Origin: Pseudonocardia sp. SCN 73-27
Lineage (GTDB): Bacteria; Actinomycetota; Actinomycetes; Mycobacteriales; Pseudonocardiaceae
Assembly: GCA_001725415.1 (NCBI GenBank)
Contig: MEGH01000004.1
Coordinates: 161,964 to 225,963 of the forward strand
Direction: 5' to 3'
DNA: 64,000 nt
Shown here: one piece after another, positions 43,770 to 52,809 of the stretch
Numbering within the stretch: position 1 is the first letter of the stretch
How the letters are laid out: every line of letters begins with the position of its first letter
The notes under the pieces: model-generated
Told to the model about the DNA's origin: nothing
Seen by the model: only the letters and a program-made list of their open reading frames with translations
The model's database searches: none
Translations under genes and position numbers: made by a program

Positions 43770-44165
43770 GTGGACCAGGGCATTCAGATCGCGGTGGACA
43801 GGCCGGAGCACGACGTCGTGCTGGTGCGCGCGGCAGGCGCGCTCGACAGCAGGACGGCGACGCGGCTGCTCCGCAGCATCGAGGTCCAGCTCCTCGCGCC
43901 CGGCCTCATCCACGGCCGGCGGGTGCGGAGCCTGCTGGTCGACCTGTCGTCGGTGTCGCGCGTCGATGCCGACGGTCTTCGGGTGCTGCACCGTGCGGAG
44001 TACCTGGCGCGGCTCGCCGAGGCGACGGTGACCGTCGTGGGCCTCGACGAGCGTCGCGACGTGCTGCCCGGCCTGGTCGTCGAGGTGCTCGACTCGTTCG
44101 GGTCCGCTGCGGCCCAGGAGGAGCCCGTGACGGCCGACGACGTCGACCTGGCCGCCGCGTCCTGA
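43770..44165 (+). CDS. STAS-domain protein (anti-sigma factor antagonist-like)
   Basis: 131 residues. LVRAAGALDSRTATRLLRSIE and LLVDLSSVSRVDADGLRVL fit the STAS fold; Asp replaces the phosphorylatable Ser at the usual D-S-x-G position (VDADGL), which would mimic a modified state or make the protein phosphorylation-independent. GTG start with GGAAGG upstream. Convergent with a second STAS gene. Confidence 0.75.
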   Translation: MDQGIQIAVDRPEHDVVLVRAAGALDSRTATRLLRSIEVQLLAPGLIHGRRVRSLLVDLSSVSRVDADGLRVLHRAEYLARLAEATVTVVGLDERRDVLPGLVVEVLDSFGSAAAQEEPVTADDVDLAAAS

Positions 44166-44178
44166 TCCTCGCCGGGTG

Positions 44179-44586
44179 TCAGCCCTGACCGTCGACGGTG
44201 TCGACCAGGTCGAGGGTCGTGTCGACCTGCGTCAGTGTCAGCGGCCGCATGACGACGTGGCTGCCGCGGTCGACCACCACCCGCATCCGCCGGCCGGCGG
44301 CCTCGGCGTACCGGTGCACACGCAGCAGCGCGCTGATGCCCCGGGAGCCGAGGAAGGTGACGGCGCGCAGGTCGACGACGAGGTCGGCACCACAGTCGAC
44401 GACGTCGGTGCCCGCGGTGACGAGGTCGGCGGCCTCGGGGGCGTCGACGTCGCCGCACAGCCGCAGCAGCTGCTCGGACGCCGAGAGCGACGCCCGGCCC
44501 AGCGCGCCGGGGCGGGCGGCGGCACCGGACACGTCGGTGAACCGCAGGCCGTCGGCAGGGGAGGAATCGGGGGTCGCGGGCGACAC
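44179..44586 (-). CDS. STAS-domain anti-sigma factor antagonist
   Basis: 135 residues. LRLCGDVDAPEAADLV and LVVDLRAVTFLGSRGISALLR are the STAS pattern with the phosphorylatable Ser in LGSRG. GTG 44586 with AAAGGA upstream. A longer frame upstream is not supported. Partner anti-sigma kinase not present nearby. Confidence 0.82.
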   Translation of the reverse strand: MSPATPDSSPADGLRFTDVSGAAARPGALGRASLSASEQLLRLCGDVDAPEAADLVTAGTDVVDCGADLVVDLRAVTFLGSRGISALLRVHRYAEAAGRRMRVVVDRGSHVVMRPLTLTQVDTTLDLVDTVDGQG

Positions 44587-44991
44587 GGAGGTCCTTTCGG
44601 GGGTCCGGCGCTCTGCCGCTGGGGTCGGCTGGCCGGACGAGGGCGCGGTCGTTCCACAGACCCGGAAGCAGGCTGCTCGACCGCCGGACGCGTGGTGAAC
44701 CATATCCGCGGACGGCGCGGAGCGCGCGGGATGTACCGCCGGTTCCGCCGGTCGGAGGTCTGTGGGGGTGCGCCGGTCGGACCTCAGGGCGGCAGCGGCA
44801 CCGTCAACCGGACGTGGCGACGGCCGTCGCCGGCGTCGGTGATCGTGGCCTCGGGGATCGGGGGCTCGCCGGTGCAGGTGACGGTGCCGCCCTGAGGGGG
44901 CTCCGGGCAGTCGGAGGCGACGATCCCGGTGGTGCCCACCGCGCACAGTGCCTGCAGCGCCGTGCCCAGCAGGCTCTCGTCGCGGGCACGG
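44587..44991. other. Region of 405 bases with an orphan coding-like tail
   Basis: On the - strand, bases 44991 down to a TGA at 44784 read ESLLGTALQALCAVGTTGIV ... RRHVRLTVPLPP with good codon bias, but in a different frame from the MarR gene and without a usual start except a GTG near 44940. It may be a short gene starting there, or the end of a gene broken at the MarR junction. The remainder (44587-44783) shows nothing. Confidence 0.35.
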
Positions 44992-45414
44992 TCAGTCGCG
45001 CAGGGAACCGAGGATGCGCGCGAGCTCGCTGCGGTCGTGGGCGTCGAGTCCGCGGAAGAACTCCTCGGCCTCGGCGACGCGGGCGGCGCGGATGCCGTCG
45101 GCGATCTCGCGGCCGCGGGGGGTGACGCGGACGAGGGTGGCGCGCCGGTCGGCGGGGTCGGGGGAGCGTTCGACGAGGCCGCGGTCCTCGAGGTCGTCGA
45201 CGACCTCGGTGGCCGAGCGGGGCGCGATCCGCAGATGCTCGGACAGCGCGCCGGGGCGCATCTCGCCGTTGCGGACGAGGACGCCGAGGGCGCGGGACTG
45301 GCCGGGGGTGACCTCCCAAGGGGCGAGTGCGTCCTTGGAGAGCCTGCGCAGCCTGCGGGCGACGGCCCAGAAGGTCTCGGCGAGGGAGTCGTCGGGTGCG
45401 GGCTCACCGGTCAC
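44992..45414 (-). CDS. MarR-family regulator of the divergent ABC exporter
   Basis: 140 residues. MRPGALSEHLRIAPRSATEVVDDLEDRGLVERSPDPADRRATLVRVT is the winged helix with DPADRR wing. GTG start, no ribosome site, possibly leaderless. Divergent from the exporter with TGAGG repeats between them. Confidence 0.9.
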   Translation of the reverse strand: MTGEPAPDDSLAETFWAVARRLRRLSKDALAPWEVTPGQSRALGVLVRNGEMRPGALSEHLRIAPRSATEVVDDLEDRGLVERSPDPADRRATLVRVTPRGREIADGIRAARVAEAEEFFRGLDAHDRSELARILGSLRD

Positions 45415-45445
45415 GGAACAAAGCTAGCACCAGGTCGTGTTGTAG

Positions 45446-45466
45446 CCTCATGTTGAGGTAACCTCA
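45446..45466. promoter_or_regulatory. MarR operator repeats
   Basis: CCTCA (45446-45450) then TGAGGTAACCTCA (45454-45466), a 13-base palindrome; together three alternating CCTCA/TGAGG half-sites, 28 bases before the exporter start. Confidence 0.65.
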
Positions 45467-45493
45467 GCAAAACTCGACCGAGAGGGGTCCGGC

Positions 45494-47311
45494 TTGGAAC
45501 CCACGAGCTCCGGCGTCACCGCCGGCACCGAGGACCGTCCGCGCCGCGGCGGTCGTACCGTCACCGCGGCCGAGAAGGCCCAGGCGCGCGAGGTCTCGCT
45601 GCGCCGCATCGGCCGCCTCTTCACGCCCTACCGCAGCCGGCTGGCCGTGGTCGTCGCCATGATCGTCGCGTCGTCGATCGTCGGCATGGCCTCGCCGTTC
45701 CTGCTGCGCGCCGTCATCGACACGGCGCTCCCCGAGCGCGACGTCGCGCTCCTCGTCGCGCTGGCCGCCGGCATGGTCGGCGTCGCCGCACTGACGTCGG
45801 CGTTCGGCGTCGTGCAGACCTGGATCAGCACCCGCATCGGCCAGGAGGTGATGCACCGGCTGCGCACCGACGTCTTCGGGCACCTGCAGCGCCAGTCCAT
45901 CGCCTTCTTCACCCGCACCCGCACCGGCGAGGTGCAGTCGCGGATCACCAACGACATCGGCGGAATGCAGTCCGTCGTCACCTCCACGGCGACGTCGATC
46001 GCCGCCAACCTCACCACCGCCGTCGCGACGATCGTCGCCATGGCCGCCCTGTCCTGGCAGCTCCTGCTCGTCTCCCTCGTCGTGATGCCGCCCGCGATCC
46101 TGCTGACGCGCCGCGTCGCGAAGATGCGCCGCGCGATCACCGCCGCGCAGCAGCGCGAGCTCGCCGACCTCAACGTCACCGTCGAGGAGGGCCTGTCCAT
46201 CAGCGGTGTCCAGCTGACCAAGACCATGGGGTCGGGACCGGCCGTCGTCGAGCGGTTCACTCGGTCATCGGAACGGCTGATCGACCTGGAGCTACGCTCC
46301 CAGCTCGCCGGACGCTGGCGGATGGCGTCGATGAGCGTCATCTTCGCCGCGGTGCCCGCGATCATCTACATCGGCGCGGGCCTGCCCATCTCGCCCACCA
46401 CGATGACCATCGGCACGCTCGTCGCGTTCACGACGCTGCAGGCGGGGTTGTTCCGGCCCATCACGGGGCTGCTCAACGTCGGTGTCTCGATCGTCAGCTC
46501 GCTCGCCCTGTTCGCGCGGATCTTCGAGTACCTCGACCTGCCCGTCGAGGTCGACGACCCGGCCGACCCCGTCGACGTCGACCCGGCACGTGCGCGCGGC
46601 CACGTCCGCTTCTCCGACGTCACCTACGCCTACCCGGGCAGCGAGACCGCGGCCGTCGCCGGCGTGAGCCTCGACGTCCCCGCCGGCTCCACGCTCGCGC
46701 TGGTCGGCGAGACCGGATCGGGCAAGAGCACCCTCGCGGGGCTGGTCGCGCGGCTGCAGGACCCCAGCGGCGGACGCATCACGATCGACGGTGTCGACCT
46801 GCGCGACATGCGGCTGGCCGACCTCACCGCGATCGTCGGCACCGTCAGCCAGGAGACCTACCTGCTGCACACCACGGTCCGCGAGAACCTGCGGCACGCC
46901 AAGCCCGACGCCACCGACGCCGAGATCGAGACGGCCGCGCGCGCCGCGCAGGTCCACGACCTCATCGCGTCGCTGCCCGACGGCTACGACACCGTGGTCG
47001 GCTCCCGGGGCCACCGGTTCTCCGGCGGCGAGAAGCAGCGGCTGGCCATCGCGCGGACGCTGCTGCGCGACCCGCGGGTGCTCGTGCTCGACGAGGCCAC
47101 CAGCGCGCTCGACACCGAGACCGAACGGGCCGTGCAGCAGGCGTTCGACGCGCTCACCCGCGGTCGCACGACGATCACCATCGCCCACCGGCTCTCGACG
47201 GTCCGCGACGCCGACCGGATCGCGGTCCTCGACCACGGCCGCGTCGTCGAGTCCGGCACGCACGCCGAGCTCCTCGCCCGCGAGGGCCGCTACGCCGCGC
47301 TCGCGGCCTGA
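45494..47311 (+). CDS. ABC exporter, fused transmembrane and ATPase domains
   Basis: 605 residues. Six TM helices in ~40-330, then an NBD with Walker A GETGSGKSTLA, Q-loop TVSQETYLLH, signature FSGGEKQRLAIAR, Walker B VLVLDEATSALD, switch IAHRLST. Works as a homodimer or with a partner; none is adjacent. TTG at 45494 chosen for GAGAGGGG upstream. MarR-controlled drug export is likely. Confidence 0.93.
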   Translation: MEPTSSGVTAGTEDRPRRGGRTVTAAEKAQAREVSLRRIGRLFTPYRSRLAVVVAMIVASSIVGMASPFLLRAVIDTALPERDVALLVALAAGMVGVAALTSAFGVVQTWISTRIGQEVMHRLRTDVFGHLQRQSIAFFTRTRTGEVQSRITNDIGGMQSVVTSTATSIAANLTTAVATIVAMAALSWQLLLVSLVVMPPAILLTRRVAKMRRAITAAQQRELADLNVTVEEGLSISGVQLTKTMGSGPAVVERFTRSSERLIDLELRSQLAGRWRMASMSVIFAAVPAIIYIGAGLPISPTTMTIGTLVAFTTLQAGLFRPITGLLNVGVSIVSSLALFARIFEYLDLPVEVDDPADPVDVDPARARGHVRFSDVTYAYPGSETAAVAGVSLDVPAGSTLALVGETGSGKSTLAGLVARLQDPSGGRITIDGVDLRDMRLADLTAIVGTVSQETYLLHTTVRENLRHAKPDATDAEIETAARAAQVHDLIASLPDGYDTVVGSRGHRFSGGEKQRLAIARTLLRDPRVLVLDEATSALDTETERAVQQAFDALTRGRTTITIAHRLSTVRDADRIAVLDHGRVVESGTHAELLAREGRYAALAA

Positions 47312-47328
47312 CCGGCTGTGGCCGCACC

Positions 47329-47352
47329 CGGCCCGGGCTCAGCCCCGGGCCG
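47329..47352. terminator. Bidirectional terminator-like hairpin
   Basis: Perfect arms CGGCCCGGG / CCCGGGCCG, loop CTCAGC, between the ABC exporter stop (47311) and the convergent small gene's stop (47339). Confidence 0.7.
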
Positions 47353-47578
47353 ACGTGTACTCGGCGAACCGGTCGAGCGCCGCGGCGACGTGGTCGCGCC
47401 GGGTGCCCTTCTCGACGCAGTCGGCCATGAACCGGTCGCGACGCTGCTCGGCCGCGGTGTCGGCAGTCCACACCAGGTAGTGCTCGACGATCGACAGGTG
47501 CCGCCGACGGACATGGTCGTCGGGTTCCCGGGCGGCGAGCCACACGATGAACGGCGCGAGCGTCGGAGCGAGATTCAC
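47339..47578 (-). CDS. Small unknown protein
   Basis: 79 residues. Helical; starts VNLAPTLAPFIVWLAAREPDDHV and contains a charged YLVWTADTAAEQRRDRFMADCVEKG stretch, suggesting an all-helical fold. GTG 47578 placed 8 bases after GGAGG; GTG 47584 or 47593 are alternatives. Good third-position GC. Family not recognised. Confidence 0.6.
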   Translation of the reverse strand: MNLAPTLAPFIVWLAAREPDDHVRRRHLSIVEHYLVWTADTAAEQRRDRFMADCVEKGTRRDHVAAALDRFAEYTSARG

Positions 47579-47691
47579 GTCCACGTCCTCCACGGGTCAC
47601 GACCGCCACGCTGCGGCCCTCGTCTCATTTTCACCCGACGGCGGCCGCGCCGCCCGGGTTGACCCGCCCGGCCCACGGGTACGGGACGCGC

Positions 47692-48768
47692 GTGCCCGAC
47701 GACGAGGATCTTCCCAACGGCCTGACGCGTTCGGACACGGCGGCCCCCGGCTGGACCCGGCAGCGTCGCGGCAAGGGCTGGAGCTACTCCGACGATCGCG
47801 GCGAGATCATCACCGACCCGTTGGTGCGCACGAGGATCGGGCAACTCGCCATCCCTCCCGCGTGGCGGGACGTGTGGATCGCGCCGGAGGAGCACGGGCA
47901 CATCCAGGCCGTCGGCACCGACGACGCCGGCCGTCGCCAGTACCTCTACCACCCGGTGTGGCGGGAGGCCCGTGACCAGGTCAAGCACGACCGGGCGCTG
48001 GTGCTGGGCAGCCGGATGCCGCGGATTCGGGCGGAGATCGCGGCGCGCCTGGGGGAGCGGGGGCTGGGGGCGCGCCGGGTGCTCGCGGCGGGGTTGCGGA
48101 TGCTCGACCTGGGCGTCTTCCGCGCGGGTGGCGAGCAGTACGCGCCCGAGAACCCCGACGACGACGGCACCTTCGGCCTCGCGACGCTGCTGCGTGAGCA
48201 CGCGACCCTGACGAGGGGCGCTGTGCTCGTCGACTATCCGGCCAAGGGCGGCATCCAGCGCTCGGTGCGGCTGGCGGACCCCGACCTGCACAAGGTGATC
48301 GGGTCGTTGCGGCGGCGCCGGGGCGGGGGCGACGAGCTGCTCGCGTTCCGCAACGCGGGCCGTGGGCAGGACTGGCACGACGTCACGACCGCCGACCTCA
48401 ACGCCGCGGTGAAGGAGCTCGCGGGCGACGAGATGACCTGCAAGGACCTGCGGACCTGGAACGCGACGGTGCTCGCGGCGGTCGAGCTGGCGGCGCGCAG
48501 CCGTGACGGGATCCCCGACGCGGAGCGGGCGCGGAACCGGCAGGTGACGCAGACCATGAACGCGGTGTCCGACCACCTGGGCAACACCCCGGCGGTCGCG
48601 CGGGCATCGTACGTGGACCCGCGGGTGGTGGAGCGCTACGAGGACGGCCGCACGATCCTGCGGGCGTTGCGCCGGGTCGGGGACGTGACGTCGGAGGGCG
48701 GCTCGGTCGACGGCCGCTCCCGCGACATCCTCGACCGCGCGGTCGTCCGCCTCATCAGGAAACGCTGA
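47692..48768 (+). CDS. DNA topoisomerase IB (poxvirus/bacterial type)
   Basis: 358 residues. GWTRQRRGKGWSY and IPPAWRDVWIAP N-terminal domain, then catalytic RRMLxLGxxRxGxEQYA-like segment (LRMLDLGVFRAGGEQYAPENP), KDLRTWNATV with Arg, and SYVDPRVVERY with the active-site Tyr after ASY. Relaxes supercoils through a 3'-phosphotyrosine. GTG 47692 preferred; TTG 47659 in frame. Palindrome copy 3 follows 24 bases after the stop. Confidence 0.93.
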   Translation: MPDDEDLPNGLTRSDTAAPGWTRQRRGKGWSYSDDRGEIITDPLVRTRIGQLAIPPAWRDVWIAPEEHGHIQAVGTDDAGRRQYLYHPVWREARDQVKHDRALVLGSRMPRIRAEIAARLGERGLGARRVLAAGLRMLDLGVFRAGGEQYAPENPDDDGTFGLATLLREHATLTRGAVLVDYPAKGGIQRSVRLADPDLHKVIGSLRRRRGGGDELLAFRNAGRGQDWHDVTTADLNAAVKELAGDEMTCKDLRTWNATVLAAVELAARSRDGIPDAERARNRQVTQTMNAVSDHLGNTPAVARASYVDPRVVERYEDGRTILRALRRVGDVTSEGGSVDGRSRDILDRAVVRLIRKR

Positions 48769-48792
48769 TCGGTAAAGGGCTGGTCAGACGGC

Positions 48793-48832
48793 GTGAGCGG
48801 TAATGGTCGCGATAGCGACCATTACCGCTCAC
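48793..48832. repeat. Dispersed palindrome, copy 3 (GTGAGCGG type)
   Basis: Perfect 18-base arms identical to copy 1 (GTGAGCGGTAATGGTCGC), loop GATA instead of CATA. Between convergent topoisomerase and DJ-1 genes, 4 bases from the DJ-1 stop. Position fits a terminator. Confidence 0.92.
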
Positions 48833-48836
48833 AGGC

Positions 48837-49382
48837 TCATTTCGCCGCGAACTCCTGAACGATGCGCTCGCAGAAGGCGGGCAGGTCGTCGGGGTCGCGG
48901 CTGGTGGTGAGGCGGCCGTCGGTGACGACCTCCTCGTCGACGGCAGAGCCGCCGGCGTTGCGGATGTCGGTGCGCAGGCTCGGGAACGACGTCAGGGTCC
49001 GGCCCTTCACCAGGTCGGCCTCGACGAGCGTCCACGGCGCGTGGCAGATCGCGGCCACGGGCCGGTCGGCGGCGAAGGTGTCGCGCACGAAGGTCAGGAC
49101 GTTCTCGTCGAGACGGAGCCGGTCGGCGTTGACGGTCCCGCCCGGCATGATCACGGCGTCGTAGTCCGACGCCGAGACCTCGGAGACGACCCGGTCGACG
49201 GGGTGCTTGCCGGCAGGTTCGATGTCGCTGTTCATGGCCTGGATGTCGCCGTCGGCGAGCGAGACGAGCTCCGTCGTCGCCCCCGCCTGTTCGACGGCCT
49301 TGCGGGGCTCGACGAGCTCGACCTCCTCGACACCGTCGGTGGCGAGCACGGCGATGCGCAGTCCCTGGAGTTCTCCACTCAT
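48837..49382 (-). CDS. DJ-1/PfpI family protein
   Basis: 181 residues. LRIAVLATDGVEEVEL with the conserved Glu, VIMPGG, and nucleophile elbow AICHAPW (Cys-His). Long PfpI/YhbO-like form; these act as stress proteins, deglycase/chaperones or amidases. ATG start. Confidence 0.92.
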   Translation of the reverse strand: MSGELQGLRIAVLATDGVEEVELVEPRKAVEQAGATTELVSLADGDIQAMNSDIEPAGKHPVDRVVSEVSASDYDAVIMPGGTVNADRLRLDENVLTFVRDTFAADRPVAAICHAPWTLVEADLVKGRTLTSFPSLRTDIRNAGGSAVDEEVVTDGRLTTSRDPDDLPAFCERIVQEFAAK

Positions 49383-49419
49383 GGCTGCGGCGTTCCCGGA
49401 CCGGGCCGGGGCAAACGCC

Positions 49420-50598
49420 TCAGCGCACGAGCTCCACGATCGTCGCGTTCGCGGTGCCGCCGCCCTCGCACATGGTCTGCAGGCCGTAGCGGATGTCGTT
49501 GACGCGCATGTGGTGCACCAGCCGCGTCATGAGGATCGTCCCGGACGCACCGAGCGGGTGTCCGACGGCGATCGCCCCGCCGAGCGGGTTGAGGTACTTG
49601 CCGTCGGGGTCGTCGAGACCGAGCTCGATCTGCCAGGCCAGCGGGACGGGCGCGAACGCCTCGTTGACCTCGAAGGCGCCGATGTCGGAGATCGTGAGCC
49701 CGGTGCGGGCGAGGACCTTCTGCGTGGCGGGGATCGGGCCTGTGAGCATCATCAGCGGGTCGGCGCCGCTGACCGCGCCCCCGTGGTAGCGCGCGACAGG
49801 GGTGAGGCCCAGCTCCTTCGCGCGCTCGGGCGTCGTGATCAGGACGGCGGAGGCACCGTCGGAGATCTGGGAGGCGTTGCCGGCGTGGATCACCCCGTCG
49901 GCGCGGAACGACGGCTTCAGCTTGGCCAGGGTGGCGGGGGAGGTGCCGCGGCGCAGGCCCTCGTCGGCGGTGAACTCCGGCTTGCCGGGAACCTCGACGA
50001 GCTGCCCGGCGAACGCGCCGGAGTCGGTGGCCGCGGCGGCCAGCGCGTGGGAGCGGGAGGCGTACTCGTCGAGCCGGGCCCGCGACAGGCCCCAGGTGGC
50101 CGCGATCCGCTCGGCGCCCACGCCCTGGTTGAAGTCCTCGTTCGGGAACTCGCCCGACGTGAGGTCGTCGGCGTAGCGCTCGCGCACCAGCGGGCCGAAG
50201 GGGCGTCCGAGGTCACGGCCCGCGCCGAGGGGCACCCGCGACATCGACTCGACCCCGCCCGCGACGACGAGGTCGTACTGGCCTGCCATCACCATGCCGG
50301 CGGCGAAGTCGAGCGACGACTGGCTCGACCCGCACGCGCGGTTGATCGTCACCCCGGGCACCGTCTCCGGCCAGCCCGCGGCGAGCACGGCGTAGCGGCC
50401 GACCTGGGCGGCCTGGTCACCCGCCTGGTTCACACATCCCCAGACGACGTCGTCGACCACCGCGGGGTCGATGCCGGTGCGGTCGGCCAGCGCGCGCAGC
50501 ACGGCGGCCGACAGGTCGACGGGGTGGACGTCGGCGAGCGACCCGTTGCGTCGGCCGATGGGGGTGCGGACGGCGTCGACGATGACGGCTTCCGGCAT
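49420..50598 (-). CDS. Acetyl-CoA C-acyltransferase (thiolase)
   Basis: 392 residues. VDAVRTPIGRRNGSL start, nucleophile Cys in NRACGSSQSS, NEAFAPV, GHPLGASG (His) and CEGGGTAN (second Cys). Complete catalytic set. ATG at 50598; the open frame above is a shadow of GlgX. Degradative thiolase of beta-oxidation or ring catabolism, 37 bases after the DJ-1 gene but not necessarily co-regulated. Confidence 0.94.
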   Translation of the reverse strand: MPEAVIVDAVRTPIGRRNGSLADVHPVDLSAAVLRALADRTGIDPAVVDDVVWGCVNQAGDQAAQVGRYAVLAAGWPETVPGVTINRACGSSQSSLDFAAGMVMAGQYDLVVAGGVESMSRVPLGAGRDLGRPFGPLVRERYADDLTSGEFPNEDFNQGVGAERIAATWGLSRARLDEYASRSHALAAAATDSGAFAGQLVEVPGKPEFTADEGLRRGTSPATLAKLKPSFRADGVIHAGNASQISDGASAVLITTPERAKELGLTPVARYHGGAVSGADPLMMLTGPIPATQKVLARTGLTISDIGAFEVNEAFAPVPLAWQIELGLDDPDGKYLNPLGGAIAVGHPLGASGTILMTRLVHHMRVNDIRYGLQTMCEGGGTANATIVELVR

Positions 50599-50703
50599 GG
50601 GCGCTCCCGGGTGTCTCGAAGCGGATGTCTTCGAGACCGACGGTACGTCGTCGCATCCCCGCTCCACCGTGCCGTCCGCCACACGACGACGCATGCTGGA
50701 CGG

Positions 50704-52809
50704 GTGCGGATGTGGCCGGGGCAGCCGTTCCCGTTGGGGGCGTCGTGGGACGGTGGCGGGACGAACTTTGCGATCTGGTCGGGCGTGGCCGAGCGGATCG
50801 AGCTGTGCCTGTTCGACGACGCGGGCACCCAGACCCGGCTGACGCTGCCCGAGCGGCACGGCCTGGTGTGGCACGGCTACCTGCCGCGGGTCGGTCCCGG
50901 GCAGCGCTACGGCTATCGCGTGCACGGCCCCTACGACCCGGCGGCGGGGCTGCGCTGCAACCCGGCGAAGCTGCTGCTCGACCCGTACGCCAAGGCCGTC
51001 GAGGGCGACATCGCGTGGGGCCAGCCGATGTTCGGCTACCCGTTCGGTGATCCCTGGGCGCGCAACGACGACGACTCCGCGCCGTTCGCGATGCGCTCGG
51101 TCGTCGCCGACCCGTTCTTCGACTGGCAGGACGACCGGCCGCTGCGCATCCCCTACCACGAGACCGTGATCTACGAGGCGCACGTGCGCGGGCTGACGAT
51201 GCGCAACCCGCGGGTCCCCGAGGACGTGCGGGGCACCTACGCGGGCGTCGCGCACCCGGCGACGATCGCGCACCTGCGGTCGCTGGGCGTCACGGCGCTG
51301 GAGCTGATGCCGGTGCACCAGTTCGTCCACGACTCGCTGCTGCACGAGCGGGGCCTGTCCAACTACTGGGGTTACAACACGATCGGCTTCTTCGCCCCGC
51401 ACAACGGCTACACGGCCGGCGGCGCCCGCGGCCAGCAGGTGCAGGAGTTCAAGGCGATGGTGCGCACCCTGCACCGGGCGGGCATCGAGGTCATCCTCGA
51501 CGTCGTCTACAACCACACGGCCGAGGGCAACCACCTCGGGCCGACGCTGTCGTTCCGCGGCATCGACAGCCCCGCCTACTACCGGCTCGTCGAGGGCGAC
51601 CCGCGCTACCACTACGACACCACCGGCACCGGTAACAGCCTCAACGTGCGGCACCACGAGTCGCTGCGGCTGATCATGGACTCGTTGCGGTACTGGGTGA
51701 CGGAGATGCACGTCGACGGGTTCCGGTTCGACCTGGCGTCGAGCCTCGCGCGGGAGTTCCACGAGGTCGACCGGCTGGCGGCGTTCTTCGACCTGGTCAA
51801 CCAGGATCCGGTGGTGAGCCGGGTGAAGCTGATCGCCGAGCCGTGGGACGTCGGCGACGGCGGCTACCAGGTCGGCGGATTTCCTCCACTGTGGACGGAG
51901 TGGAACGGCCGCTACCGCGACACCGTCCGCGACTTCTGGCGCGGCGAGCAGGGTGTGCTGCCCGAGTTCGCGAGCCGCTTCTCCGGCTCCTCGGACCTGT
52001 ACGAGGTCGACGGCCGCCGGCCCTTCGCGTCGATCAACTTCGTCACCGCGCACGACGGGTTCACGCTCACGGACCTGGTGTCCTACAACGAGAAGCACAA
52101 CGACGCCAACGGCGAGGACAACCGCGACGGGGAGAGCCACAACCGGTCGTGGAACTGCGGCGTGGAGGGCCCGACCGACGACAGCGAGGTCAACGTCCTG
52201 CGGGAACGTCAGAAGCGCAACCTGCTGACGACGCTGCTGCTGTCGCAGGGCGTCCCGATGATCGCCCACGGCGACGAGCTCGGGCGCACCCAGGGTGGCA
52301 ACAACAACGCCTACTGCCAGGACTCGCCCCTGGCGTGGATCGACTGGGACGACGCCCGCGCCCACGAGGTGCTCACCGAGTTCACCGCCGGCCTCGCGCG
52401 GCTGCGCGCCGAGCACCCGGTGTTCCGGCGGCGCCGGTTCTTCCAGGGCCGCCCGATCCACGGTTCCGACGTCGCCGACATCGCCTGGCTGCGCCCCGAC
52501 GCCGCCCCGATGACCGACCACGACTGGCACACCCGGCACAGCGTCGCGATCTTCCTGAACGGCCGCGGCATCCCCGACCGCGACGAGGTGGGGGAACAGG
52601 TCGTCGACGACTCGTTCCTGCTGCTCGTCAACGGTGAGCACCGGCAGACGACGTTCACACTGCCCGACGAGTCCTACGGCCGGACGTGGCGGATCGTCGT
52701 CGACACCGCGGACCCGTTGCTGGCCACCGCGCGGCGGCGACGGCCCGCGCCGGGGAGCCGGCTGCGGACCGCGCCGCTGTCGATCACGGTGCTGGAGTGC
52801 CGCTACTGA
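50704..52809 (+). CDS. glgX: Glycogen debranching enzyme GlgX
   Basis: 701 residues, GH13 with N-terminal CBM48. MWPGQPFPLGASWDGGGTNFAIWS start, DVVYNHTAEG, GFRFDLASSL nucleophile Asp, LIAEPWDVGDGGYQVG acid Glu, FVTAHDGFTLTD. Cleaves alpha-1,6 branches of glycogen limit dextrin. GTG at 50704 gives the family N-terminus. Overlaps the convergent esterase-like gene by 26 bases. Confidence 0.95.
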   Translation: MRMWPGQPFPLGASWDGGGTNFAIWSGVAERIELCLFDDAGTQTRLTLPERHGLVWHGYLPRVGPGQRYGYRVHGPYDPAAGLRCNPAKLLLDPYAKAVEGDIAWGQPMFGYPFGDPWARNDDDSAPFAMRSVVADPFFDWQDDRPLRIPYHETVIYEAHVRGLTMRNPRVPEDVRGTYAGVAHPATIAHLRSLGVTALELMPVHQFVHDSLLHERGLSNYWGYNTIGFFAPHNGYTAGGARGQQVQEFKAMVRTLHRAGIEVILDVVYNHTAEGNHLGPTLSFRGIDSPAYYRLVEGDPRYHYDTTGTGNSLNVRHHESLRLIMDSLRYWVTEMHVDGFRFDLASSLAREFHEVDRLAAFFDLVNQDPVVSRVKLIAEPWDVGDGGYQVGGFPPLWTEWNGRYRDTVRDFWRGEQGVLPEFASRFSGSSDLYEVDGRRPFASINFVTAHDGFTLTDLVSYNEKHNDANGEDNRDGESHNRSWNCGVEGPTDDSEVNVLRERQKRNLLTTLLLSQGVPMIAHGDELGRTQGGNNNAYCQDSPLAWIDWDDARAHEVLTEFTAGLARLRAEHPVFRRRRFFQGRPIHGSDVADIAWLRPDAAPMTDHDWHTRHSVAIFLNGRGIPDRDEVGEQVVDDSFLLLVNGEHRQTTFTLPDESYGRTWRIVVDTADPLLATARRRRPAPGSRLRTAPLSITVLECRY

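Noticed and set aside
49420-52641. 1073-codon leftward frame across GlgX
   Set aside because: Only the last 392 codons (thiolase) are real; the upper part is antisense to GlgX and has no homology pattern.
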